The notes below the pieces were generated by a model. That model was not told where the DNA came from. It did not search any database and saw only the letters and a program-made list of their open reading frames with translations. This document shows positions 1 through 12,600 of a stretch of DNA of 64,000 nt, piece by piece. Source of the stretch: Chrysomallon squamiferum (Eukaryota; Mollusca; Gastropoda; Neomphalida; Peltospiridae); the NCBI GenBank assembly GCA_012295275.1, contig CM022665.1, forward strand, positions 10,192,976-10,256,975. The letters run 5' to 3'. The number at the start of each line of letters is the position of its first letter. Position 1 is the stretch's first letter. The translations under genes and the position numbers were made by a program.

Positions 1-2076
1 TAATAAACAGGAAAAAATATTAATAAATACCTTTTTGCTTTTTGAGGAAAAAGCTGAAAATGCTGAAACTCTTCGCATTGTTTTTGATCTACTGTTATCT
101 AGGCTCATCACTTTAGATCTATAAAAAGGTGAGGCAAAAATAAAGTAAAATATAATTAATAAAAGTATTTGATACAATTAAATATTATAAATTGGTTTTG
201 TCAATTTTTATATAAATATAAAATAATTAACATTAAAAGAAAAACGGTTACAATATTTGATTGTTACATTAGTTAGAAAGTGGGGAGGGGGAAAAAAAAA
301 AAAAAAAAGTTTCAGTAATCTCAAACAAATAAACATTGTTCGAGACTAAATAATATATAGACATAGAAAAGAAAAACATACTCTGTACCCTAAGCCAAAC
401 AACAGATGTATTGCGGATATGCAGCTCTGGTGAACCCGTTAAATCGTTGAAAATATTTAAACGTAACGCTCGCGCGCTCTGCTACATAATCCACTTACGC
501 AAATGAATCTATGCCGAGGCAGAACGACTATTTACATTTTTTAAAGATAGGAAAAAGTTTGCGCATGATATTGTACCTTAAAGTTACAAAGGGTTGTAGA
601 TGTACCTTCCCTTACCTTAACAGTAAATCCAGTTTTCTAAGTTACAAACACATGGCTAGTTTGATTACAATGACCCGGAAGCGACTAATGCACACTAACA
701 AACTTACGGGATTACGCGAGTTTGTGACCGTTATCGATAAACCAAATCGTTTCTCGGCAGAATAAACTGTAGTTTCCTTCTCATTATTAAAACTTATATT
801 AAATATTGCGTAGCCATACACAGACGCTTACAGTAAATTTATTTGCTAAACGACTTTTTTTTCATTTTTTTTTTTCATATCCGGAATTAATCGCACTCCC
901 TTTCTCCGTCATAAATAAATATAAATAATATAAATAATAATAAATAAAAGTATAATTCAAAACAACATTATTTATTAGTAATAAATATATCATGAAATCA
1001 AGATGATATAAAATAAATTTTCTTCAAGATAAAGACAATCAAAATTAAAATAATTTAAATATTAAATATCAGAAAATGAAGAATAATATTTATTACAATT
1101 ATAAATTTAATGTTAAATACTGCAGAGAAGTTAAAAGAGCTATCATTTTTGTTATGGAATAATTCGAGTTTTTGCCGTTATGGTATAGTTTCTACCAAGA
1201 AACGATCTGACAAGATGGCAGTTATTTTGTTGCTATTATTATTATTATTATTATTGTTATTATTATTAATAGTAAGTACATTTTTAAATTTTAGCTTTAC
1301 TTATAACACTACTACTACTACTACTACTACTACTACCGTTACTAATTATTATTGAGTTGGTTTTGTTTTGTTGAGGTTGTTGTTGTTGTTATTATTATTA
1401 TTATTATTATTATTGTTTTTTTTTTGTTGTTTTTTATGGTAGGATAAGAGCAATATTCCATTTTGATAGGAAAGCCTTAATATAATTGATTTTATAATGA
1501 ATAAGTTACTATTTCGATTAATTAGTGTCAGTGAATAGACAAAAAAAATGGTTAGTCTGATATTAATTCCTATAAAGGAATGAAGATAACAAAGAAATGA
1601 TTTAAAATAATATTTTTATTTTACATTTTAGTTATAATGCTTAGTGAAATGACAATAACCAAGATGTGTTAAAAAAAATTGTTTAATTATACTTTTTAAT
1701 TCTCAACAAAACAACAAAGAACAAAAGCCACAACAACCCAAAGAAATATTTTGTTTGTGCAATTATCAACGTATTGAAAATTAATTTGGCTGCTTTCCTT
1801 CTTTTTAAAATAACTGTTTTCGGATAAAGCACGATATCCACATTTTCATAATGTAGCCTCGTTCCCATATATTTTTCAGCAGTTTTGTTTTACAAATTGA
1901 AAATAGGTCAAATAAAAAATTAAAGAGAATTTAGAATAATGAATTCAAAGTTTATTTTGTTTGTAATATTTTTAAAGTAAACATTAAATAATATTTTGGA
2001 ACTTGAAAACTGTAATTGAATAAACAGGACAAGGCTTGTTTATATAGAATTATCGCAGACCCTTAAAAGACAAGTA
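1..2076. other. AT-rich intergenic DNA, no gene supported
   Basis: No convincing gene is seen. The 84-codon open frame at 511..765 has no recognisable domain, and another near 1110..1355 is largely translated ATT and ACT trinucleotide repeats. Simple repeats include a poly-A run near 290..308, an (ATT)n/(ACT)n tract at about 1230..1335 and an (ATT)n tract at about 1380..1412. The stretch 400..770 is somewhat richer in GC and could be a decayed mobile element, but I found no terminal repeats. Confidence 0.6.
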
Positions 2077-2148
2077 TCCGATGTGGTCTAGTGGTTAGGA
2101 TTCCTGGCTTTCACCCAGGCGGCCCGGGTTCAATTCCCGGCATCGGAA
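2077..2148 (+). tRNA. tRNA-Glu (anticodon TTC)
   Basis: The 72-base sequence folds as a complete cloverleaf. The acceptor stem is perfect (TCCGATG pairing with CATCGGA, then discriminator A). The anticodon stem CCTGG/CCAGG encloses the loop CTTTCAC, so the anticodon is TTC (2110..2112), which reads GAA for glutamate. The internal RNA polymerase III promoter is intact, with an A box (TGGTCTAGTGG) and a B box (GGTTCAATTCC). T-rich runs downstream, around 2155..2180, can act as the Pol III terminator. There is no intron and no encoded CCA, as expected for a eukaryotic nuclear tRNA gene. It looks functional, not like a tRNA-derived SINE, because no poly-A or SINE body follows. Confidence 0.96.
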
Positions 2149-2720
2149 TTAATTTTTATATTTTTTACTCCCTTTTTTTCTCTCCAGCATAGCTAAATCT
2201 GTTTACACAGTGCATATGATGAAAACTTCTAACACTTTCGACTGCACTGAAAGTTTGATACTTTACAATGAATTCGTGCAAAACACAAAATGTGTGCCAT
2301 ACGTATTTATCCAGACTTCTACTTTTGACACTATATTTTATTTTTCAGAAATCGATTACTGTTGTATTTCCAAATTCAGAACAAAATAAAGCAATTGAAA
2401 AATTATTATCTGTAAAATATTTCTTTACCACATCTCTTCACATTTCTTCTGTTTCCAAAAATCATTCAACTTCTAAAACATGTACTATTATGTATACGAA
2501 CAATGAGTTTCCTATTTTTATATTTACTCCAATTATAATTATTATTATTTTAACTTTTGACATCATAATTTGGGGAGCTATCTGAAACTCAACAAGAATA
2601 AACTATTACGTAACTGGATGCCCAGATATCCACGATATTCAGAGCTGTGTACTAAAAATTAAGTAAAATCAGTATCAGATAATTCTATAGTAACTGCTAA
2701 GTTATTACTTTTTCTTCTTC

Positions 2721-2753
<33 letters not shown>

Positions 2754-4640
2754 GCTTATTTTTAAATATTTTAATTTATTTTGTTTTAATTTATATCATT
2801 TTATTTTATTATTTGTTTTCTGTTACCTATTAAATAATTAACTGAAAAAATGATAATTTTTTTATTACAGAAATCGACTGAATCAAAGTTTTATTTCGAA
2901 CCATACTATAGATAATTAATAACATTTTATTAAAGTATATATATTATACCGATAATAATAGTAATATGTTAATAATAATAATAATAATAATAATAATTAT
3001 TATTATTATTATTATTATGATGATGATAAAAGTAGTGATATGATAAGAATAATGATGACTGTTTTTTTTCTGAAAAGCTTCCAAACCCTATGAAGCTTGA
3101 AGGAAAGCCGTAAGAGTTATCTACTTGTGCAGTGACGAAAACAAACGTCAGTACAGCAGAGTCAGAATCATGACTATTATGACTATTGTGATCGTGACAC
3201 TGAATCGAACAGTTAAAATCTGCTGACAGGAGGCAAATTTTTGTCACGCAAGTTTATGATCATTTCAAAATCAAGTAAGAGATTTTAGGCAGACACAAGT
3301 CGAAGACGTTTGTTAATTCTGAATGGAAGAAACAGTACTTATGAGTGAGAGGCAGCGAAAATAAAAACGAAAGAATAAAGAACTACCAGACGAAGAAAAA
3401 GACTGGATGAAGAATGTGCTTTTTTGAATAGATTACTACATTTTATTGATATAAATGCTTTGAAAAATAATTGCTTTCTTTGTACATTTCAGTGAACAGT
3501 AACAAAGTGGAAGTGAATGGCATAAAAGAAACTACTGTAGCCTTTTGTATTTTGTTAATTTAGTGATATTTCATAAATTTATTTCTACATTTTGATGCTA
3601 TCTTTGCTATATCGATAATTTTATAATACATGATTATATGATTTACAAAATGTGTTATGGCTATTGTTTTTTAATTTTGCTGTTATTGTTTTCATTCTTG
3701 TCATATTTAACATTTAGGATTAGGCCGCAGTATCCAAATGCCGATTTTACAAGAAATATGTTAAAATAATATTGTAATCAATATTATTTCATCAGTAAAA
3801 ACAAAACAATGATATAATAAAGCATTAACAACATAATTTGGAAAATGGCACAGAAAACGATAAAGTGATTTAAAAATAGAAAAATGGTACGCACATACCT
3901 GTTAAATAAAACGAATGAACCATAAAAAAAGAAAGGTGCCGATTATTTAAGAAAAGTAACGCATATTAATCATTTTTGTATAATCACAATGATAATGATA
4001 ATATTTATTGTACTAATACTAATGACGATGATGATGATAATAATCTAAAAACAATTTTAGGATTGCACTTCTATTTAACACGTTTATTCAGATTTTCTAT
4101 TCTTTGTCGATTACTTCAAAACACACAGCTTTAGAATGATTCAAGAAATTAATTTGATGCCAGTAAACTTTTCTACTGAGCCTGATAAAGTAAACAAAAC
4201 AATATAATTCATTTGTGTCTTTAACTACTGTTGTTCTTGATTATTTCTGTGTTAAGTACTGAAATAATAATAATATTATTTGTAAGAAAGGATCTTTTAC
4301 TTATCTTTTTCAAATACAAATGGTTCCACCACCATTGCACACAAGACAATTAGTTCATTATCTGAAACTATTTATGAACAATTCATCTACTAGATTTATT
4401 ATTAACATTAATTTAACGTATTTTATTTAAATCATTAACCTTAAACAACATTGTCTTACTAAACTTGAACATTCTAATAATTAAAACATTTTAATAATTA
4501 TTTCATATATAAATAAATTGATAAAAAATAAAATATAATGGGATTATAATTAAATTATAAAAATAGTTATTATTTTTATTTAATGATTAATATAATAATG
4601 TAAAATAAATGAATTGTAACTTATTTTTACATTATGTTTA

Positions 4641-4693
<53 letters not shown>

Positions 4694-5430
4694 ATTCAGT
4701 TTTGGAGAAGGTAACAGACAGATGACTGGTATCAGTGACCCAAACAGAGAAAAGGAAAGGCACAGTCTTTGTGATTTAGACAGTATAATGAAAAAACATG
4801 TCCTCCAAACAACTCCTTCATGCTATCAGCCATTTAACCATTTCTTTCCTTTTCATATTTATTCTATTGTATTCGTATATAATTTTGTACTGAATTATGT
4901 TGTGGCTGAGCAAATTGTTGTTATGTTTTTCCCATATGTAAATATATACGTAGACTAACGATTTCAAACTTATATTGGACATGCAAGATAAAGAATCAGT
5001 GCCTATTACAGACTGGGAAATCTTAATCCTCGTTGTCACGTACTCACGTTAGTATGACTAATATATTATTTCACTGAATTTCCTTGTGTGAAGTGTGTAC
5101 ATTGGACGAAATCAACTATAACAGTTATAGTGAGCGCAGAGTAAGTGATAAATACTTGACAGTAACATTTAAACTGTAATGTTAATTTCTTTCATATAAT
5201 ATATCACGAAATGATGACAATTAAAAGTCATCGAGTAGACGAATAATCGATATCCACTGGACAAACCTTCTAAAAAGCACCGCTACCACTGCTACTAATG
5301 TTGTTGGCGTTGCACTGCAAAAGTCACCTAATCGTTTACATTGAATCATTCAGCAGTTAAAAAACAAAACAACCCTCCACCCCCCCGACAACATACACTT
5401 AATAATGGCGTGTAAAAATAGATTACTGGT
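2149..5430. other. AT-rich intergenic DNA with microsatellites
   Basis: No gene is supported. The 105-codon open frame at 2268..2585 has no recognisable domain and runs into an ATT repeat. Simple repeats include (ATT)n at about 2724..2752, an imperfect AAT/ATT palindromic tract at about 2970..3018, GAT repeats at about 4023..4040, and (AT)n at about 4644..4690. The last 130 bases lead into the repeated cassette in front of the first ParB-like gene. Confidence 0.55.
4644..4690. repeat. (AT)n microsatellite
   Basis: An uninterrupted run of alternating T and A, able to form a hairpin or cruciform. It lies about 1.1 kb upstream of the first ParB-like gene and has no evident function. Confidence 0.95.
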
Positions 5431-5755
5431 AAAACCTTTATTGCCTTCTAAGAAAAACCACCTTTTCTATGGAGTCTAGTTTCATTTTTTCCGTATTTGT
5501 GGAAATAACGACTTTCAGTCTGTATGACAATTCATCTACTAGATTTACTGCTAAAACCTTTATTGCCTTCTAAGAAAAAACACCTTTTCTACGGAGTCTA
5601 GTTTCATTTTTTCCGTATTTGTGGAAATAACGACTTTCAGTCTATATGACATTCAGGTGCTTAAGAAAAAACACCTTTTCTACGGAGTCTAGTTTCATTT
5701 TTTCCGTATTTGTGGAAATAACGACTTTCAGTCTGTATGACATTCAGGTGCTTAA
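5431..5755 (+). repeat. Three tandem copies of a promoter-like cassette upstream of gene 1
   Basis: A unit of about 91 to 110 bases occurs three times, at roughly 5431..5528, 5553..5662 and 5663..5755. It ends only 22 bases before the start codon of the first ParB-like gene. Each copy holds the line AGTTTCATTTTTTCC (5478..5492, 5600..5614, 5691..5705) followed by TGGAAATAACGACTTTCAGTC. AGTTTCATTTTTTCC differs by one base from the reverse ISRE core AGTTTCNNTTTC. A single related stretch (TTTCATTTCTTT..GTGGAAATGACG) lies upstream of gene 2 at about 33715..33743, which suggests a shared regulatory element. Copies 2 and 3 are almost identical, so the amplification looks recent. An enhancer role is inferred. 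Confidence 0.8.
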
Positions 5756-5777
5756 TAATAATTATACAGGTTAGAAG

Positions 5778-6171
5778 ATGTATTCAAATACGATAACGTA
5801 TCGACCGTCACAATTATTTTATTCACAAGACAGTATAAAGCACACATTTAAAGATGGTCAACCTTTAGACGAGTTTTTAAGCGATCTTTTGAAATCACCA
5901 ACACCACAAGAGCTCCTTCCACCAGTTAAAGTTATGGTTTATGATGGAAAACCTTTTGTTATCGATGGAAACCGACGTCTTTTCCTTATGAAAAAGCTCG
6001 AAAATGCCGGGTTAGTCGGAAGTATTAAAGTTGAAATAACGCAGTACAATCCATACTACTTTAATAAGAAACATACAACAAAAAATGAAGGATTGTTCAT
6101 TAAAATTCGCAGTGATCGTTATCGTTCTATGGAACAGAAAATCGACAATATTATCAAGCAGCACAAAAGAG
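5778..6171 (+). CDS. Gene 1 exon 1: ParB/Srx-like domain
   Basis: This exon encodes 131 residues plus one base. The domain signature is an SQDSI motif near residue 17, then F-DG-LDEFL, then a PPVKVMVYDGKPFVIDGNRR strand and loop, then LFLMKKLENAGLV, and KHTTKNEG near residue 104. DGNRR followed by an amphipathic helix matches ParB box II (GERR type). The ATG at 5778 was chosen because it is the first in frame and it aligns, with a few extra residues, with the start of gene 2. The exon ends at AAAGAG|GTAATT. Read-through meets a stop two codons later, so a retained intron would give a free-standing domain of 133 aa. A possible 5' UTR acceptor (ATTATACAG) ends near 5769. Confidence 0.85.
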
Positions 6172-6606
6172 GTAATTAAACTGTTTACTCCCTGTATTTT
6201 TTTTATAATTTCAGTGTCATCGCTCAGGGTGAATAAGTCTGTATATATATATAGTTAAATATGTAATAAACATTTGTATTTTACATTATATATATAATTT
6301 CTATTTAGAACTCGTCTATATTGTAAAAAATTGAAAAATAATATAATTATTATTTTATAATTATATTATATAACACTGTAATGTTATAAACAAATAATAA
6401 TGTTTTATAACTTCTTTGGATGATATTGTAATTTTGAATGAATATTAACATTTTATAAATCCCATGCAGATTGCTGTAATACATGGCTGGTTTAGATCTG
6501 CTGTTTATATCTTAATATTACCTAGTTCTAGAACAGGGATCGGCAACCTTTTGGAGAGAGGAGCCCAGACAGCAATAAAGTGTTTTAGAGATACACACAC
6601 ACACAC

Positions 6607-6690
<84 letters not shown>

Positions 6691-9600
6691 GATATATGTC
6701 TCTCTTCAGTTCTGTCTTCAATAATGGCACCAAAAATGGATGCTAGGAAGCAAGGCTGAATTGGTCTACAGGTTTAAAGAAAAAACAGTGAAGTTAATGT
6801 AATAACTGGTGTCCAAGTGTTCAATTGGTTGCCAACCCCTGTTCTACAATATATATATGTGTATCTTCAGTGTCAGTGACTGTATGTATGTATTTATAAT
6901 ATTTATATATATGTCAGAGTGGGTTTGACTGGTTATATGTCGTATGTATTTATTTATTTTAAAGAAAAATATCAAGACCAGAATTATGAGCGATTGCCAC
7001 AGTCATCTCGACATAATGCGTCAGATGAGGTAAACGTAAGGCTGTATATAACAAAAATAAAATGAATAATAATATTAATAATTAAAGTATACGTGATGTA
7101 TATAATTGAAAGCAATAACTTAAAATACAACAAGTGTGTAATTATCTAGTATTAATACCAATAAAGGTAGACTTTAATAGTTATTATCATGTATGTATTT
7201 GTTGCATTTTTAAGCTATTACTTTCAATTTCTGCCACATGCAGTAGATAAATAGCAACATATCGCAATAAAATATTGCTCTTATAAAGCATTATAGTGCC
7301 TCTATTTTCCTTCACATAATAATATGATGGAATCAACAGACGTATGTTTCTTGAGGGTTTAAATAAGTATAATAATTGTTAATGACTTTATTTTTAAATT
7401 ATCAAGATATTTTTTTCTATTTTCCAACTTTTGTACTGAGACAGTATTTACTAATGGACCAGCGAATAACGATTAATGTAGTTTTCGACGAATAGGTTTT
7501 TATTAAAAAATATTAACAATATTATAATTTTGTTTCTAATTAAATGATTTCTTTCGTTTCATAGACACCATATTCTGGTTTCATATCTTCCTATTGTGCC
7601 CCCCAGCGATACAACGGTGCAGACAGAGAGTCAAAACTTGAACGAAATTCAACAAACGAAACAAACCAACCGGAGTCGTCAGATTACGGTGGTATGTAAA
7701 CATAGTTTTATGTTTTTAATAACTTAAAGAATTTATATTGTATAATATCGTTGCTTTTCTAAACATTACTTTGATTCACGCATGCATTCTCATGTGCTGT
7801 GCGGATTTCCTTTATATTATACATAAAATTTCACAGAGGTTAATAGGAAAAATAACTTGTATACTCTTTCAACAGAATAGGAGAAGTGATATTGTTTAGT
7901 TACATAAGAATTTACATTGTATAATTGCGTTTAATAGTAGTATACTTTCTCATGTGGTTTGCGGATTTCCTTTAAAGATTAACAGAGCTTAATATAAAAC
8001 ATAACCTGTATACTCTTTCAAGATAACAGGAAACGGTTTTTTTCTTCTTTTTTATTATAAGAAAAACTTCCAAAGTAGACAGAATAGACAGAATAGAAAA
8101 AATAAATAAGTAAAGAAATAAAGAACTACTTTGAAGCTTTAAAATGATCGAACCTCTGCGTTTTTGGAGGTTCCAATTATCGGATGATTAGCGTTCGTAA
8201 GATTAGTGAGTAGATTTCACTTAAGGGACATAACTCTAATCTATGTTTATGAACTCTTATCACTGAAGGAAGATACGTCTAATCGATCTAATATTTAATT
8301 GGCTTAGTGAGTACATCTCACGTAAGGGACCTAACTCTAATCTGTGTTTCTAAAGACATATGACTGAAGGGAGACAAGTCTAATCGATCTAATTTTTAAT
8401 AGGTTTATTGAGTACATCTCACGTAAGGAACCTAACTCTAATCTATGTTTATGAGAACATAACACTGAAGGGGGATAGGACTAATCGATATAATTTTTCA
8501 CTTTGTAATCGAGGTACTATTCCTTAGTGAGTAGATCTCAAGTAAGGGACCTAACGTGAGCACAGATCACTAAAATTTTAAAACGATCGAAGCTCGGCGA
8601 GTTTAGAGTTTCCATTTATCGGATAATTAGCGGAAGTAAGCTTAGTGACTACATCTCACGTAAGGGACATAACTCTAATCTATGTTTGTGAATACATATC
8701 ACTAAAGGGAGATAAGTCTAATCGATATAATTTTCACTTTGCTTAGTGAGTAGATCTCACGTAAGGGACGTAACTCTAATCTGTTTGTGAGTACATATCA
8801 CTAAAATGAGATAAGTCTAATAGATATGATGTTTTCTTTTCTTAGTAGAAACACACAGAAACACAAGAACAGACACACACACGCTCGCACACGGACACAC
8901 ACAATCTTACATATAGTAAAACCTCTGGTACTTAATTAATATGAAATACAAAATCAAAGAAAATTGAATGAATTAAAAATTACCAAGAAATTTAAAAACA
9001 AATAAACTCCAGAATATTAATGAAATACAAAAAGAAATAATAAATTCTTGTATTAAAAATCCGATTCTATGAAATGAAACATTAAATTATTTTATTTACT
9101 GATTTTTTTATTGTAAATAAGGATTAGCAAATTAGGCACGATAGAATAAATAAATAAGTAACGAAATAAAAATCCACTTTGAAGCTTTAAAACGATCGAA
9201 GCTCGGCGTTTTCAGTTTCCATTTATCGGATAATCAGCGTACGTAAGCTTAGTGACTACATCTCACGTAAGGGACATAACTCTAATCTATGTTTGTGAAT
9301 ACATATCACTAAAGGGAGATAAGTCTAATCGATATAATTTTCACTTTGCTTAGTGAGTAGATCTCACGTAAGGGACGTAACTCTAATCTGTTTGTGAGTA
9401 CATATCACTAAAATGAGATAAGTCTAATAGATATGATGTTTTCTTTTCTTAGTAGAAACACACAGAAACACAAGAACAGACACACACACGCTCGCACACG
9501 GACACACACAATCTTACATATAGTAAAACCTCTGGTACTTAATTAATATGAAATACAAAATCAAAGAAAATTGAATGAATTAAAAATTACCAAGAAATTT

Positions 9601-12600
9601 AAAAACAAATAAACTCCAGAATATTAATGAAATACAAAAAGAAATAATAAATTCTTGTATTAAAAATCCGATTCTATGAAATGAAACATTAAATTATTTT
9701 ATTTACTGATTTTTTTATTGTAAATAAGGATTAGCAAATTAGGCACGATAGAATAAATAAATAAGTAACGAAATAAAAATCCACTTTGAAGCTTTAAAAC
9801 GATCGAAGCTCGGCGTTTTCAGTTTCCATTTATCGGATAATCAGCGTACGTAAGCTTAGTGACTACATCTCACGTAAGGGACATAACTGTAATCTATGTT
9901 TGTTAACACATCTCACTAAAGGGAGATAAGTCTAATCGATATAATTTTCACTTTGCTTAGTGAGTAGATCTCACGTAAGGGACGTAACTCTAATCTGTTT
10001 GTGAGTACATATCACTAAAACGAGATAAGTCTAATCGATATGATTATTTCTTTGCTTAGTAGACACACACAGAAACACACAAACAGAGACATGTACGGAC
10101 GCACACAATCTTACACATAGTAAAACCTCTGGTAGTTAATTCATATACAGCACAAAAACAAATAAAACTCAATGAATTAAAAATTAACAGGAAATTTAAA
10201 AACAAATAAACTCCAGAATATTAATGGAATACAAAAAGAAATAATAAATTCTGATGTTAAAAATCCGATTCTATGAAATGACAGAATAAATTATTTTATT
10301 TACTGATTTTTTTATCGTAAATAAGGATTAGCAAATTACACACGATAGAATAAATAAATAAGTAAAGAAATAAAAATCCACTTTGAAGCTTTAAAACGAT
10401 CGAAGCTCGCCGTTTTCAGTTTCCATTTATCGGATAATCAGCGTACGTAAGCTTAGTGACTATATCTCACGTAAGGGACATAACTCTAATCTATGTTTGT
10501 TAACACATCTCACTAAAGGGAGATAACTCTAATCGATATAATTTTCACTTTTCTTAGTGAGTAGATCTCACGTAAGGGACGTAACTCTAATCTGTTTGTG
10601 AGCACATATCACTAAAACGAGATAAGTCTAATCCATATGATTTTTTCCTTGCTTAGTAGATAAACACAGAAACACATAAACACATAAACACATACACACA
10701 ATCTTACACAGAGTAAAACCTCTGGTACTTAATTCATATACAATACAAAAAGAAGAAAAACTGAATTAATTAAAAATTACCAGAAAATTTAAAATCAAAC
10801 AAACTCCCGAAAATTAACGAAATACAAAAAGAAATAATAAATTGGGATATTGAAAAACCGATTATATCAAATCAGACAATAAATTATTTTGTTTCCTGAT
10901 TTTTTTTTTTATTATAAGAAGAATAAGGAAATTAGACAGGATGGAATAAATCAGTAAATAAACAAATAGAGATCGACATTGAAACTTTAAAACGATCGAA
11001 TCTCGGCGATTTTAGAGGTTCCATTTATCGGTTAATTAGCGTACGTAAGCTTAGTGACTACATCTCACGTAAGGCACATAACTCTAATCTATGTTTGTGA
11101 ACACATATCACTAAAGGGAGATAAGTCTAATCGACATAATTTTTAATTTGCTTAGTGAGTAGATCTCACGTAAGGGACGTAACTCTAATCTGTTGTGAGC
11201 ACATATCACGAAAAGGAAATAATTCTAATCGATGTGATTTTTTCTCTGCTTAGTATAAACACACACACGCACACACACAGACACAATCTTACACACATAA
11301 AAACCTCTGGTACTTAATGCGTATACAATACAAAAACAAACAAAATTGAATTAAATAAAAATTGGCAGAAAATTTAAAAACAAATAAATTCCAGAATATT
11401 AGTAAAATACAAAAAGAAATAATAAATTGGGATATTGAAAAACCGATTATGTCAAATCAACCAATAAATTATTTTCTTTACTGACTTTTTTTATTATAAC
11501 AAGAATAAGGAAATTAGTCGGGATGTAATAAATCTGTAAGGAAACAAATATAGATCCACATTGAAACTTAAAAACGACCGAAGCTAGGCCTTTTCAGAAT
11601 TTCCATTTATCAGTTAATCAGCGTACGTAAGCTTAGTGACTACATCTCACGTAAGGGACATAACTCTAATCTATGTTTGTGAACACATATCACTAAAGGG
11701 AGGTAAGTGTAATCGACATAATTTTTAATTTGCTTAGTGACTAGATCTCACGTAAGGGACGTAACTCTAATCTGTTTTGAGCACATATCACGAAATGGAA
11801 ATAATTCTAATCGATGTGATTTTTTTCTCTGCTTAGTATACACACACACAATCTTACACAAATAAAAACATCTACAATACAAAAAGAAACAAAATTGAAT
11901 AAATTAAAAATTGGCAGAAAATTTAAAAACAAATAAATTCCAGAATATTAGTAAAATACAAAAAGAAATAATAAATTGGGATATTGAAAAACCGATTATA
12001 TCAAATCAACCAATAAATTATTTTTTTTACTCATTTCTTTTTATTATAACAAGAATAAGGAAATTAGACAGGATGGAATAAATCAGTAAGTAAACAAATA
12101 GAGATCGACATTGAAACTTTAAAACGATCGAATCTCGGCGATTTTAGAGGTTCCATTTAACTCGAATCTATGTTTGTGAACACATATCATTAAAGGGAGA
12201 TAAGTCTAATCGACATAATTTTTAATTTGCTTAGTCAGTAGATCTCACGTAAGGGACGTAACTCTAATCTGTTGTGAGCACATATCACGAAAAGGAAATA
12301 ATTCTAGTCGATGTGATTTTTTCTCTGCTTAGTATAAACACACACACGCACACACTCAGACACAATCTTACACACATAAAAACCTCTGGTACTTAATGCG
12401 TTCACAATACAAAAACAAACAAAATTGAATTAAATAAAAATTGACAGAAAATTTAAAAACAAATAAATTCCAGAATATTAGTAAAAATCAAAAAGAAATA
12501 ATAAATTGGGATATTGAAAAACCGATTATATCAAATCAGACAATAAATTATTTTGTTTACTCATTTTTTTTATTATAACAAGAATAAGGAAATTAGTCGG

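Larger units (their letters stand above)
6172..6964 (+). other. Gene 1 intron 1
   Basis: This intron runs from GTAATT to TTTTAAAG. It is AT-rich and carries a complete hAT-type MITE (6534..6841) containing a long (AC)n tract. I see no other feature in it. Confidence 0.6.

Noticed and set aside
511-765. 84-codon open frame near the left edge
   Set aside because: No recognised domain, no splice or promoter support, and composition no better than chance.
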